This document shows positions 28,031-37,245 of a stretch of 64,000 nt of DNA, piece by piece; the stretch's first letter is position 1; every line of letters starts with the position of its first letter. The DNA is from Bacteroides sp. (lineage in GTDB: Bacteria; Bacteroidota; Bacteroidia; Bacteroidales; Bacteroidaceae). The stretch lies in the NCBI GenBank assembly GCA_015060735.1, contig SUXX01000002.1:62001-126000 (forward strand), written 5' to 3'. The notes under the pieces were generated by a model. That model was given only the letters and a program-made list of their open reading frames with translations, was not told where the DNA came from and did no database searches. The position numbers and the translations under genes were made by a program.

Positions 28031-28769
28031 AGTTATCAAAACCTTGCAGGCGAAGCGTCCGCCTCAAGACCTCTGACATATATTCATTATCAGCTTTCTT
28101 GTAACGCACATCCGTAAACACCTGTGCCAGGGTTTCCTTACCATTTTCTTCTATAAATTTCCGGTTCTCCGGCAAGGATTCTTTAGCTGCATATATGCGG
28201 TCAATATCCTGCTCCGTATAATCAACATAAACCTCTTCATGCAAAATACCATCCAACGGAAGACGGTCGGTCTGCATAGGCATTTCATCCGGATAGCCCA
28301 CCGTAATAGTCGCTACTGGCATTACCAATTTAGGCAATCGCAAGATTTCGATGATTTGATCCGGATTGTAAATGGTCGTACCTAAATAGCAAATACCTAA
28401 CCCATGTGCTTCGGCCAAGGTACAGAAGTTTTGAGTAACCAACAAAGCATCTGAAGCTGCATTCAGGAAAGAAATCGGATTATCATACCCCGGCTCTGCC
28501 TGACGGAAACGACACCATTTAGAGAAACGATTAAAATCGGCACAAAAGGTTAAGACAACAGGTGCTCCTTTGACCATCGGCTGATTGAAATGAGCTGGAG
28601 CCAGTTTTGCCTTCATTTCTGAAGAACGTGTTACAACAACACTATACAATTGCATATTACCCATCGTAGAGGCTCGGAAAGCCTCTTCCAACAACTCATT
28701 TAACAACTCGGATGAAACATCCTTTTGCTTATATTTACGGATAGTCCGTCTGTTCTTTATAAAATCCAT
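28029..28769 (-). CDS. Nitroreductase-family FMN oxidoreductase
   Basis: A 246-residue flavoenzyme of the NfsA/FRP type. The phosphate-binding NRRTIRKYKQKDV near the N-terminus and STMGNMQLYSVVVTR are FMN contacts; AEAHGLGICYLGTT and ATITVGYPDE are typical of the family. These enzymes use NAD(P)H to reduce nitro compounds or quinones; the natural substrate is not readable. A good promoter lies at 28783-28812. It is convergent with dnaA. Confidence 0.88.
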   Translation of the reverse strand: MDFIKNRRTIRKYKQKDVSSELLNELLEEAFRASTMGNMQLYSVVVTRSSEMKAKLAPAHFNQPMVKGAPVVLTFCADFNRFSKWCRFRQAEPGYDNPISFLNAASDALLVTQNFCTLAEAHGLGICYLGTTIYNPDQIIEILRLPKLVMPVATITVGYPDEMPMQTDRLPLDGILHEEVYVDYTEQDIDRIYAAKESLPENRKFIEENGKETLAQVFTDVRYKKADNEYMSEVLRRTLRLQGFDN

Positions 28770-28782
28770 AATCTTTTTTTTG

Positions 28783-28812
28783 CAAAGATACTAAAAGAGA
28801 ACACAATAGCAA
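28783..28812 (-). promoter_or_regulatory. Promoter of the nitroreductase gene
   Basis: On the minus strand TTG (28812-28810), 19 bases, then TATCTTTG (28790-28783), a close match to the Bacteroides -33/-7 pattern. It lies only 14 bases before the start codon, so the leader would be very short. Confidence 0.6.
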
Positions 28813-29003
28813 TTACTATGCCTAACAAAAAACATAACCAACTTTACATAAAAATATTTTTTAGTCAAACCATTAACCAACATCAATTCTCCAAAACGGA
28901 AAACTTTCCGACTTACACAAATACATAACTAATTAATAATCAATATATTAAAAAGTTAAAGTGGAAAACTTTTCAAATTGTTGATAACTTTTTTATGATT
29001 TAT

Positions 29004-29034
29004 TTTGTATATTAGAAAAACATCCCTAGATTTG
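29004..29034 (+). promoter_or_regulatory. Promoter of nrdJ
   Basis: TTTG (29004-29007), 19 bases, TAGATTTG (29027-29034): a full match to the Bacteroides -33/-7 consensus, about 70 bases before the nrdJ start. Confidence 0.75.
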
Positions 29035-29105
29035 CAGTCGCATTTATTAAGACAGCGAAACACAACTACAATCAAACGGAATATTTACTTTTAAATCTAT
29101 AACAA

Positions 29106-31643
29106 GTGGAAAAACAAACGTACACCTACGACGAAGCCTTTGCCAAATCCTTGGAATATTTCAAAGGCGATGAACTTGCTGCAAGAGTTTGGGTTAACAA
29201 ATATGCAGTAAAGGATTCTTTCGGCAACATCTATGAACAGTCGCCGGAAGATATGCATTGGCGTCTTGCCAACGAAGTGGCCCGCGTGGAAGCTAAGTAT
29301 GCCAACGGGTTGAGTGCACAGGAATTGTTCGAACTGTTCGATCATTTCAAGTACATCGTTCCCCAAGGAAGCCCTATGACCGGTATCGGTAATGATTTTC
29401 AAGTGGCTTCTCTGTCCAATTGTTTCGTCATCGGTATGGAAGGTGCAGCCGACTCCTACGGTGCCATCATCCGCATCGACGAAGAACAAGTGCAATTAAT
29501 GAAGCGTCGTGGTGGCGTAGGTCATGACTTGTCACACATTCGTCCGAAAGGTTCTCCGGTCAAGAATTCCGCATTGACTTCTACCGGTTTGGTTCCTTTT
29601 ATGGAACGCTACTCCAACTCTACTCGCGAAGTGGCTCAAGATGGTCGTCGTGGAGCATTGATGTTGAGTGTGTCCATCAAACATCCGGATTCAGAATCGT
29701 TCATCGACGCCAAGATGACCGAAGGAAAGGTTACAGGTGCCAACGTATCCGTTAAGCTTGACGATGCTTTCATGCAAGCAGCTGTAGATGGAACTCCATA
29801 TGTTCAACAATACCCGATTGATGCCACCAATCCACAAGTAACCAAAGAAATCGATGCAACTGCTTTGTGGAAGAAGATTGTTCACAATGCATGGAAGTCG
29901 GCCGAACCCGGTGTATTGTTCTGGGATACCATCATTCGCGAATCCGTACCCGACTGTTATGCCGACCTGGGATATCGTACCGTTTCTACTAACCCATGTG
30001 GCGAAATTCCACTTTGTCCGTATGACTCTTGCCGTTTGTTGGCCATCAACCTTTACTCGTATGTAGTCAATCCGTTTACCAAGGATGCTTATTTCGACTT
30101 CGAGTTATTCAAGAAGCATGTCGGTCTTGCCCAACGCATCATGGACGACATCATCGACCTTGAACTGGAAAAGATTGAACGCATCATGGAAAAGATTGAA
30201 TCTGACCCTGAAGGCGAAGAAGTAAAAGGTGCTGAAAGACACTTGTGGAAGAAAATCTATAAAAAGAGTGGACAAGGACGCCGTACCGGTGTAGGTATCA
30301 CCGCCGAAGGCGACATGATTGCCGCAATGGGTCTCCGCTATGGAACCGAAGAAGCGACCGCCTTCTCCGAAGAAGTACACAAGACCGTTGCATTGGAAGC
30401 TTACCGCTCATCTGTAAATATGGCCAAGGAACGTGGAGCATTCGCTATCTACGATTGGGAGAGAGAAAAGGACAATCCGTTCGTAAACCGCATCAAGGAA
30501 GCTGACCCAGCTCTTTACGAAGAAATGAAGCAATACGGTCGTCGTAACATCGCTTGTTTGACCATCGCTCCTACCGGCACTACCAGCTTGATGACTCAAA
30601 CCACTTCGGGTATCGAACCGGTCTTCATGCCTGTTTACAAGCGTAGAAGAAAAGTAAACCCCAACGATCCACAAGTACACGTTGACTTCGTAGACGAAAC
30701 CGGTGATGCTTTCGAAGAATACATCGTTTACCACCACAAGTTCCTCACTTGGATGGAAGCAAACGGATTCGACACCCAAAAGCGTTACACTCAGGCCGAA
30801 ATTGATGAACTCGTCGCCAAGTCTCCATACAACAAAGCCACTTCGAACGATGTAGACTGGTTAATGAAGGTGAAGATGCAGGGACGCATTCAAAAATGGG
30901 TAGACCATTCTATCAGTGTTACCATCAACTTGCCGAACGACGTGGATGAAGAATTGGTAAACCGCCTCTATGTAGAAGCATGGCGTTCGGGTTGTAAGGG
31001 ATGTACCGTTTATCGCGATGGTTCCCGTTCGGGTGTATTGCTATCGACCAAGGATAACAAGAAACAAGAAATTCCTATCTGTAAGCAACCGGATGTAGTA
31101 GAAGTACGTCCGAAAGTCTTGGAAGCCGACGTCATCCGTTTCCAGAACAACAAGGAAAAATGGGTAGCATTCGTAGGCTTACTAGACGGACATCCATACG
31201 AAATCTTCACCGGTCTTCAAGATGACGAAGAAGGTATCTTGTTGCCTAAGTCAGTAACTACCGGACGCATCATCAAGAATGTGGACGAAGACGGTTACAA
31301 GCACTACGACTTCCAGTTCGAAAACAAGCGTGGCTACAAGACCACCATCGAAGGTTTGTCCGAAAAGTTCAACAAAGAATATTGGAACTATGCCAAGTTG
31401 ATTTCAGGCGTGCTTCGTTGGCGTATGCCAATCGACCGTGTGATCAAGCTCGTCGACTCGCTCCAGTTAGACAGCGAAAGCATCAACACTTGGAAGAACG
31501 GTGTGGAACGTGCCTTGAAAAAATATGTGATTGACGGAACCAAGGCTGAAGGCCAGAAGTGTCCGAACTGCGGTCAGGAAACATTGGTATACCAGGAAGG
31601 CTGCTTGATTTGTAAGAACTGCGGTACTTCCCGTTGCGGATAA
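29106..31643 (+). CDS. nrdJ: Adenosylcobalamin-dependent ribonucleotide reductase
   Basis: An 845-residue class II reductase that makes deoxyribonucleotides and needs vitamin B12 but no oxygen. Motifs are SLSNCFVIG (substrate-site Cys), STNPCGEIPL with the radical Cys, and APTGTTSLM. The C-terminus has redox CxxC pairs (KCPNCGQE, ICKNCGTSRCG), as in zinc-ribbon tails of this class. The start is a GTG (29106); no in-frame ATG is closer. It has its own promoter with a leader of about 65 bases. Confidence 0.95.
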   Translation: MEKQTYTYDEAFAKSLEYFKGDELAARVWVNKYAVKDSFGNIYEQSPEDMHWRLANEVARVEAKYANGLSAQELFELFDHFKYIVPQGSPMTGIGNDFQVASLSNCFVIGMEGAADSYGAIIRIDEEQVQLMKRRGGVGHDLSHIRPKGSPVKNSALTSTGLVPFMERYSNSTREVAQDGRRGALMLSVSIKHPDSESFIDAKMTEGKVTGANVSVKLDDAFMQAAVDGTPYVQQYPIDATNPQVTKEIDATALWKKIVHNAWKSAEPGVLFWDTIIRESVPDCYADLGYRTVSTNPCGEIPLCPYDSCRLLAINLYSYVVNPFTKDAYFDFELFKKHVGLAQRIMDDIIDLELEKIERIMEKIESDPEGEEVKGAERHLWKKIYKKSGQGRRTGVGITAEGDMIAAMGLRYGTEEATAFSEEVHKTVALEAYRSSVNMAKERGAFAIYDWEREKDNPFVNRIKEADPALYEEMKQYGRRNIACLTIAPTGTTSLMTQTTSGIEPVFMPVYKRRRKVNPNDPQVHVDFVDETGDAFEEYIVYHHKFLTWMEANGFDTQKRYTQAEIDELVAKSPYNKATSNDVDWLMKVKMQGRIQKWVDHSISVTINLPNDVDEELVNRLYVEAWRSGCKGCTVYRDGSRSGVLLSTKDNKKQEIPICKQPDVVEVRPKVLEADVIRFQNNKEKWVAFVGLLDGHPYEIFTGLQDDEEGILLPKSVTTGRIIKNVDEDGYKHYDFQFENKRGYKTTIEGLSEKFNKEYWNYAKLISGVLRWRMPIDRVIKLVDSLQLDSESINTWKNGVERALKKYVIDGTKAEGQKCPNCGQETLVYQEGCLICKNCGTSRCG

Positions 31644-31681
31644 TTCCGGAATTACTCAATCATTTATCATATATTTTTCTC

Positions 31682-31760
31682 ATGTCATTCTGAGCATCGC
31701 GAAGAATCTGATTACACCAAGCAGATGCTATCAGGTACTTCACTTTGCCCAGAATGACAT
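31682..31760. repeat. Nested palindromic dispersed repeat (MITE/REP-like)
   Basis: A 79-base element with ends ATGTCATTCTG / CAGAATGACAT (perfect 11-base inverted repeat) and inner arms GAAGAATCTGAT / ATCAGGTACTTC. This layout is a frequent intergenic repeat in Bacteroidetes. Partial relatives are at 38282-38310 and 60264-60334. Confidence 0.75.
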
Positions 31761-31772
31761 TTTATTTGTATC

Positions 31773-32141
31773 ATGAAAGCAACCGCCATGTATATCCGGA
31801 TGGAAGGAATGAAGTTTTATGCCTTCCATGGTGTTATGCCGCAAGAAAATGTGGTAGGCTCCTATTTCTATATCGACCTAAAATTAAAGACAGACTTCAC
31901 CCGAGCTGCCGAAACCGACGAACTGGACGATACGGTAAGCTATGCCGACATCTACACTACCGTCAAGGAAGAAATGGATATCCCCTCCAAGCTTTTGGAG
32001 CATGTCTGCCAACGCATTGCCCAACGAATCTTCACCGATTTTCCTACCATCGAAGCTATCGACATCCGCCTCAACAAGGGAAACCCACCCATGGGAGCTT
32101 GTGCTGAACATATTGGAGTGGAAGTGCATTATATGAGATGA
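31773..32141 (+). CDS. folB: Dihydroneopterin aldolase
   Basis: A 122-residue tetrahydrofolate-pathway enzyme that splits dihydroneopterin to hydroxymethyl-dihydropterin. The family pattern is visible: FYAFHGVMPQENVVG (catalytic Glu region), DDTVSYADIY, LLEHVCQRI and IRLNKGNPPMG with the catalytic Lys. Length is normal. A Met six codons in (MYIRMEG) is an alternative start. It follows nrdJ but a dispersed repeat lies between them. Confidence 0.92.
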   Translation: MKATAMYIRMEGMKFYAFHGVMPQENVVGSYFYIDLKLKTDFTRAAETDELDDTVSYADIYTTVKEEMDIPSKLLEHVCQRIAQRIFTDFPTIEAIDIRLNKGNPPMGACAEHIGVEVHYMR

Positions 32142-32154
32142 TGCACCATTATTC

Positions 32155-33204
32155 TTAAAATTCATTGTCAGACAGTGTAGATTCAATATCTTCTATAGTA
32201 GGCAACTGACTCTTCATTTTTTCAGGCATAAGCTTGGATAATTGATATTCTGAAATTCCAATTGGTTGATTTGTTGCTTCAAGTGCATATTGAGCCATAA
32301 CATTATTCTTTGTTTTACAAATCAGCAACCCTATAGTTGGATTATCGGTCGGTTTCTTCTTGATATGGTTTACAGCACTCACATATACACCCAATTGCCC
32401 CAAATGTTCTCCCTTGAATTTACTAACCTTTAGCTCTACCACCACATAGCAACGAAGCTCCAGATGATAGAAAAGCAAATCTGGATATACCGTTTCATCC
32501 CCAACTTCCAATGGAATCTGACGACCTACAAATGCAAATCCAGTACCCAGTTCAAGCAAAAAGCGAGTAATATTCTGCGTCAACGCACTTTCCAGTTCTC
32601 GCTCACGGTATTCGCCATCCAACGTTAAAAAATCAAAGTTATAGGGATCCTTCAATGTTTGAACAGCCAAGTCACTTTGAGGATCTGGCAACAGCTTGTC
32701 AAAATTAGTTACAGCATTACCTTGACGTTCATAGAGGTCTGTATCAAGAAAATTCAGCAATACTGCACGGCTCCAACCGTGCTCTATTGTTTTATTAAGA
32801 TAAAAAATGGCCTTATCAATATCCTTACATTGTGCAATGATGTAAAGATGGTGTCCCCATGGCACAGAAAAGAAGATTTCTTCGCTTATTTGGGCAACAG
32901 GTTGTTGCCCAAATGTAATTCTCTTACTATAGAACCGAAACCACTGTCTGATGTATTTCAAGTTTCTATACGAAAATCCTTTCATTTCAGGAAATTCATT
33001 CATAAGTTCACGGCTCAAATCTTTCAACCAACCATCTCCCCAAGATGCCATTTTTTGCTTTTCACAAATATCAGCCCCCATACGCCAATATAGACGAAGC
33101 ATCTCCGTATTCACCTTTACTGCTGCCTTAATCTGTGCACTACGAATCTTATTCTTCAATTCAGACACCCAGCTTCTAAAATCATGATCATTAGCTAGAA
33201 CCAT
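32155..33204 (-). CDS. PDDEXK nuclease-domain protein (DUF1016/YhcG type)
   Basis: The track starts at 33309; the Met at 33204 (MVLANDHDFRSWV) fits the family better and lies just behind a -7 box TATTTTTG at 33238-33231. An N-terminal helical domain (DUF1016_N: LYWRMGADICEKQ, GFSYRNLKYIRQWF, VPWGHHLYII) precedes the PD-(D/E)xK fold with YPDLLFY and VVVELKVSKFKGE. Such proteins are often found near type I restriction genes or in mobile DNA. Here it is an orphan between folB and a surface-repeat gene, and its target is unknown. Confidence 0.85.
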   Translation of the reverse strand: MVLANDHDFRSWVSELKNKIRSAQIKAAVKVNTEMLRLYWRMGADICEKQKMASWGDGWLKDLSRELMNEFPEMKGFSYRNLKYIRQWFRFYSKRITFGQQPVAQISEEIFFSVPWGHHLYIIAQCKDIDKAIFYLNKTIEHGWSRAVLLNFLDTDLYERQGNAVTNFDKLLPDPQSDLAVQTLKDPYNFDFLTLDGEYRERELESALTQNITRFLLELGTGFAFVGRQIPLEVGDETVYPDLLFYHLELRCYVVVELKVSKFKGEHLGQLGVYVSAVNHIKKKPTDNPTIGLLICKTKNNVMAQYALEATNQPIGISEYQLSKLMPEKMKSQLPTIEDIESTLSDNEF

Positions 33205-33386
33205 TTTGTTACATATTTTATATTTACAGACAAAAATACAACAAGCTAAATGGATATGCAAGTTTATTTGTGAATATTGAAATGGACATGAATTATATCC
33301 GATAAACATAAAAGAGAGTGCATCAACTATGATAGTTCAGAAAAGTACCATCATAGTTAACACATTAAAGAGGAAAAATGAACGTA

Positions 33387-35942
33387 TCATTCTTCTGTAT
33401 AATTTTTTACCTCCCAACCTTCTGGTATTCCATCAAAACCAATAGGCAATAATTCCATTGTCGCAGCTTTAGAGAATATACCTCTCTTACTAACTCCTTC
33501 TACCCAACCATTTAAACAATCCGTTGCCGATATATTTGTAGCTAGCATAGTAATTGAATTTATTTGAGAGCAACCAAAAAACATACATTTATAGCAAGAG
33601 TCAGTCAAAATCGTTGCAAGTAAATCAGGAGCTTTAATTAAACTTGTACAATTTAAAAACATAGATTGATAACAATGTTCTGCTAATGTAATTGCGGGTA
33701 ATTCAGGAGGCGTTACTAAACTGGTGCATCCCCAAAACATACTTGAATAACAACCATATTCTAAACTTGTAGCAGGTAAATTGGGTGCTTCAGCTAAATT
33801 TATACATCTTTCAAACATTCCTTGATAACAAGTATACCCTAAAGTTGTAGCTGGAAGCTTAGGAGCTTTTGTTAAATTTACACATTCACTAAACATACCT
33901 TGATAACAAGATGCATCCATGATTATAGCTGGCAATTCAGAAGCACTCGTTAGAGAAGTACATTTTTCAAACATTCGAGTATAACATTTATTGGCCAGTT
34001 TAGTAGCCGGAAGTTTCGGAGTTGTAGTTAAACTAATGCATCCACTAAACATTCTTTGATAACAATATTCAAACAGAATCATCGCTGGTAAATCGGGAGC
34101 CTTGATTAATTTGCTACATTCATTAAACATATTCATATAACAAGCTGGAGATAATTGTGTCGCTGGTAAATCTGGAGCTATTGTCAGACTTGAGCACCTA
34201 CTAAACATTGCATTATAACAAAATACGGATAATTTTGTTGCCGGTAGTTCGGGTGCTTTTACCAAATTTGAACATCTACTAAACATTCCTGCATAACAAT
34301 AATCAGATAATACCTTTGCAGGCAACTTGGAAGCGGTGAGTAAAACAGTACAACCAGAGAACATACCAAAATAACAAGAATCAGCCAATTCCGTAGCATT
34401 TAAACTTGGTGTAGTTGTTAAATTTTTACAATCAACAAACATGTTATTATAACAAGATACAGCTAATTGAGTAGCTGGAAGTTCAGGGGCAGCTTTTAAT
34501 GAAGAGCAACCGTCAAACATATTAACATAACAATTATCAGCCAATACTATTGCTGGTAATTCTGGGGGTGTAGTCAAATCTTTACAGCCTTTAAACATAC
34601 TTGCATAACATAATTTGGCCAATTTTGTAGCAGGTAATTTATATACTGTAACTAAAGAGCTACATCCTTCAAACATATGTGCATAACATGATTCTGTCAA
34701 TGTCGTTGCCGGTAATTTAGGAATAGATGTTAAATTAGTACACATTTCAAACATTCTAAAGTAGCATGCTTTAGATAAATCAGTTAGAGGTAATTCTGGA
34801 GCCTGTTTTAATGCTGTACATCCATAAAATAAATATTGAAATTTTGCATTATTTGTATCAACTGTATCATATTTTTTGAAATCCAACAATGTTCTAATAT
34901 CGCCAGAACAATATATAGGTATATCATTACCAATAATAAAAGTACTACCATTAGTACCAATATTACTTTTTCCTCTTAATCTTAAATTTCCCAATTCTCC
35001 TCCAAATTCAATCTTATTCGTGCCAAGCACTTTCCATTCCTCACTTTCACCTACAGAATATTCCAAAGTTTCAACAGCTTTAGTCATTGTTAATGTTTGT
35101 TTGGCATCGGCAGTAAAAGTGATATATGGAATATCTTTTAGTAACATCTCTTGCTTAATAATAACAGCCTCTGTTGTCTGCTCTTCAGTATCTGTAAAAA
35201 TGATTTTAGTTTTTCTTTCTTCTTCTGATTCATTTTTAACTACTTCGAAATAAAGTTTATGAGAAACCAAACCACGAGAATCAGAAGCTTCCACTTGTTT
35301 TACCCAATCGTTTTCAATAGAAAAGTCAAAATCAACATTACTACTTAATTCAACTTCGATGGTTTCGCCCTCAGCCTTAACATTGAATTCCTTCTTTGAA
35401 AGTACAATGGCGTCTTTCTGTAATTGTGTAACTTTCAATGTATTTTTCAATTCACTATTCTTATCGTAGAAAATGATTTCAGTTTCTCGGCTATCGTATG
35501 TATCATTCGCTTTTACAATATACTTCAATGTATGACTAGACATAGCACGGCTGGCTTCTGCTTGAATCCAATCTACATTCGGCATTTGTACGCCGTATTC
35601 CACGTTGCTTTGTAGGTCTACCGAAATGGTTTCACCAGCATCGCTTACGGTGAGTTCATTCTTGGAAAGCAGAATAGCTGGTTCTCCTGCTTGGTAAACC
35701 TTAACGGTTTCAACCATATCGCCACTCTTGAACGTGATTTCACCTTCACGCTTCACGGCTTCTTCACTAGCAGCTATATTCAAAACATGCTTATGAGAGG
35801 TCAAGGCTCGACCAGAAACTTCGGTTATCCATTCTTTTGCTGATTCAGATATTTCCATCTGATAGTCCACATTCGCTTTCACCTCAATTTCTATTTCACC
35901 ACCTTCTTTCGATAACTCATATTTCTTCGTAGTAACCAGCAA
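33387..35942 (-). CDS. BACON/leucine-rich-repeat surface protein, main part of a frameshifted gene
   Basis: An 851-residue frame (nominal TTG start) continuing a gene that begins at 36337. It starts with three BACON-type beta domains of about 90 residues (pattern ...EWITEV...RGLVSHKLYF...VIKQ). A beta domain of about 100 residues follows, then about 16 tandem 24-residue repeats of the form CY..MF..C..L...P.LPAT.L. The C-terminus is GIPEGWEVKNYTEE. Read upstream, this frame gives KTFTITQKGRDALLVTTKK, the natural continuation of the N-terminal piece after a one-base loss near 35978. It is probably an outer-surface glycan- or protein-binding protein if expressed whole. Confidence 0.65.
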   Translation of the reverse strand: MLVTTKKYELSKEGGEIEIEVKANVDYQMEISESAKEWITEVSGRALTSHKHVLNIAASEEAVKREGEITFKSGDMVETVKVYQAGEPAILLSKNELTVSDAGETISVDLQSNVEYGVQMPNVDWIQAEASRAMSSHTLKYIVKANDTYDSRETEIIFYDKNSELKNTLKVTQLQKDAIVLSKKEFNVKAEGETIEVELSSNVDFDFSIENDWVKQVEASDSRGLVSHKLYFEVVKNESEEERKTKIIFTDTEEQTTEAVIIKQEMLLKDIPYITFTADAKQTLTMTKAVETLEYSVGESEEWKVLGTNKIEFGGELGNLRLRGKSNIGTNGSTFIIGNDIPIYCSGDIRTLLDFKKYDTVDTNNAKFQYLFYGCTALKQAPELPLTDLSKACYFRMFEMCTNLTSIPKLPATTLTESCYAHMFEGCSSLVTVYKLPATKLAKLCYASMFKGCKDLTTPPELPAIVLADNCYVNMFDGCSSLKAAPELPATQLAVSCYNNMFVDCKNLTTTPSLNATELADSCYFGMFSGCTVLLTASKLPAKVLSDYCYAGMFSRCSNLVKAPELPATKLSVFCYNAMFSRCSSLTIAPDLPATQLSPACYMNMFNECSKLIKAPDLPAMILFEYCYQRMFSGCISLTTTPKLPATKLANKCYTRMFEKCTSLTSASELPAIIMDASCYQGMFSECVNLTKAPKLPATTLGYTCYQGMFERCINLAEAPNLPATSLEYGCYSSMFWGCTSLVTPPELPAITLAEHCYQSMFLNCTSLIKAPDLLATILTDSCYKCMFFGCSQINSITMLATNISATDCLNGWVEGVSKRGIFSKAATMELLPIGFDGIPEGWEVKNYTEE
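33570..34840 (-). repeat. Tandem 72-base repeats encoding 24-residue Cys-containing units
   Basis: About 16-17 units, each with the motif CY..MF..C and LPAT. The DNA copies are diverged but aligned, and the array is a likely site for copy-number change by recombination. Confidence 0.75.
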
Positions 35943-35962
35943 TGCATCTCTGCCTTTTTGGG

Positions 35963-36337
35963 TTATAGTAAAAGTCTTCCTGCCTTAATGGTTACGGCCA
36001 CACTTCGGTCTTCAGGTTCAGTATTTTCTGAAGTGGTAAACTTCACATTAGCCGTACCCTTACCACCACTTGTTGGGGAAGCTTTGCACCAGTCAATCCC
36101 GCTCCGGGTTTCAGCTATAGACAAAGACCAATCGGAAGTAGTAGAAAATGTTATTGATTTTTCTCCTTGAACTGTTTCAAACATAACACCACCGGAAAGA
36201 ATTGTCGGGTCAATCGTAATCTCAGAAGAACTTGTTCCAGGTTTCTGATTCGGTGTCACCGGTGATTCATTTTCACCTTCACTACAACTTGCAAAGACAC
36301 CTATCAACATTGCAAGCACAAACCATAGTTTTTCCAT
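35963..36337 (-). pseudogene. N-terminal lipoprotein piece of the frameshifted BACON/LRR gene
   Basis: A 124-residue frame with a lipoprotein signal (MEKLWFVLAMLIGVFASC), a Ser/Thr/Pro-rich linker and a BACON domain (ITFSTTSDWSLSIAETRSG...). It ends abruptly as VTIKAGRLLL-stop, where a BACON domain should continue K/R-TFTITQKG. The adjacent frame supplies exactly that sequence, so adding a single base near 35976-35980 would fuse the two ORFs into one protein of about 980 residues. This may be a true frameshift mutation, a phase-variable site or a sequencing error. Confidence 0.75.
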
Positions 36338-36884
36338 CGTTGAATTAAGTTAAACTTCAATGGAGCTTCAGCATCGAAGTGACAATAAACAAGATTCAGG
36401 ACACACATAAATAAAAACGTGAAGCCCACTCATCGCTCGCTTCACTGCCCAAGGCGTCCTGGAAATTGCCCATGTTGTCGAAACGAGCAACTCCGAACTT
36501 CACGCCGATATGTATATATCAATCCTCGATATACCCATCTCACCTATCGTGCAGTACACCATAGGACAACAAGCACACTTCGGACTGTATAGATACAACA
36601 TACCCAACGCCATTCTTCGTTGCTTTGTTCTTGACAACATTAAAGTTTTTCCAGGACTTCGAGCAGTCAAAACCAAAGCGTAAGAATACGCCATTACTTA
36701 TATGTCTGTCCCCACCACCTCTACTTCAAGACGAAGCCTCGGCATGAAGACACTACAAATGTAAACAATAAGAATGAATTTAACAATCTGTTCACCAATA
36801 ATATTCCCAAGCAAAATTGCAGGTTATAAATAAACAACCTACATATATTATAACTCAAACATTGCTTGACGTTTTTTCTACAAA

Positions 36885-36985
36885 GGTGAAGGCGTTTTTT
36901 AAAAACGTGAAGGCGTTTAAAAAAAATGCCTTGGTGTTTGGAGGCAAATGCCAAGGGGTTTTGATGCAAATGCCTTGACGTTTGA
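36885..36985. repeat. Cluster of GTGAAGGCGTTT / AAATGCCTT repeats
   Basis: Successive related units: GGTGAAGGCGTTTTT, CGTGAAGGCGTTTA, ATGCCTTGGTGTTTG, AATGCCAAGGGGTTTT and ATGCCTTGACGTTTG. They are partly direct and partly inverted, and share the GAAGGCGT core with the namZ-amidase spacer and the hemW 3' end. Confidence 0.6.
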
Positions 36986-37081
36986 CCTTGTTCTTGAAAT
37001 ACGTTAAAAAATCCGCCAAATCTGCAACGAGCGTATAAGTGTTTGGTTATCACGGCGTTGACGTGGCAGATTTTGTGCAAC

Positions 37082-37100
37082 GTGGCAGATTATCTGCCAC
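37082..37100. repeat. Perfect palindrome GTGGCAGAT-T-ATCTGCCAC
   Basis: A 9+1+9 base palindrome preceded at 37062 by a direct copy CGTGGCAGATTTTG; the same 14-mer occurs at 5018-5031. It could be a protein-binding site or recombination site. Confidence 0.6.
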
Positions 37101-37245
37101 CGTATCTTGTTGAGCGTTTGGATGTTACAGGTCGGTTGCAGATGTTGCAGATGTGTTGCAAAATCATGCTAGAAGACGGAGCGTGGTCTTCTATAATGAC
37201 GAAGCCCCGTCATGCTAGATGGCGAGGCTTTATCTTTTAGTGTCT

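Larger units (their letters stand above)
28770..29105. other. Intergenic region between nitroreductase and nrdJ
   Basis: This is 336 bases holding the two divergent promoters. I looked for a cobalamin riboswitch before nrdJ and saw no B12-box-like conserved core. Otherwise AT-rich sequence without notable structure. Confidence 0.6.
36338..37245. other. Repeat-rich region without a clear gene
   Basis: About 900 bases. 36400-36700 is less AT-rich, with short uninterrupted frames on both strands (for example 36510-36683 plus, 57 residues) that match nothing I recognise and may be gene remains. 36885-36985 holds GAAGGCG/ATGCCTT repeats. 37062-37100 has CGTGGCAGATT twice plus a palindrome. 37130-37220 has short repeats (GTTGCAGAT twice, CATGCTAGA twice). 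Confidence 0.55.

Noticed and set aside
28770-29105. Possible cobalamin riboswitch before nrdJ
   Set aside because: No B12-box-like core or fitting helices seen; such switches usually control B12-independent reductases instead.
36500-36694. Overlapping short frames on both strands (64 residues minus, 57 residues plus)
   Set aside because: Neither has a clear start, family or partner. They may be gene remains and are described only as part of the gene-free region.
36721-37080. ORF of 119 residues on the minus strand
   Set aside because: It runs through the GAAGGCG repeat cluster, has repetitive Lys/Phe/Leu-rich content and no recognisable start or family; probably chance.
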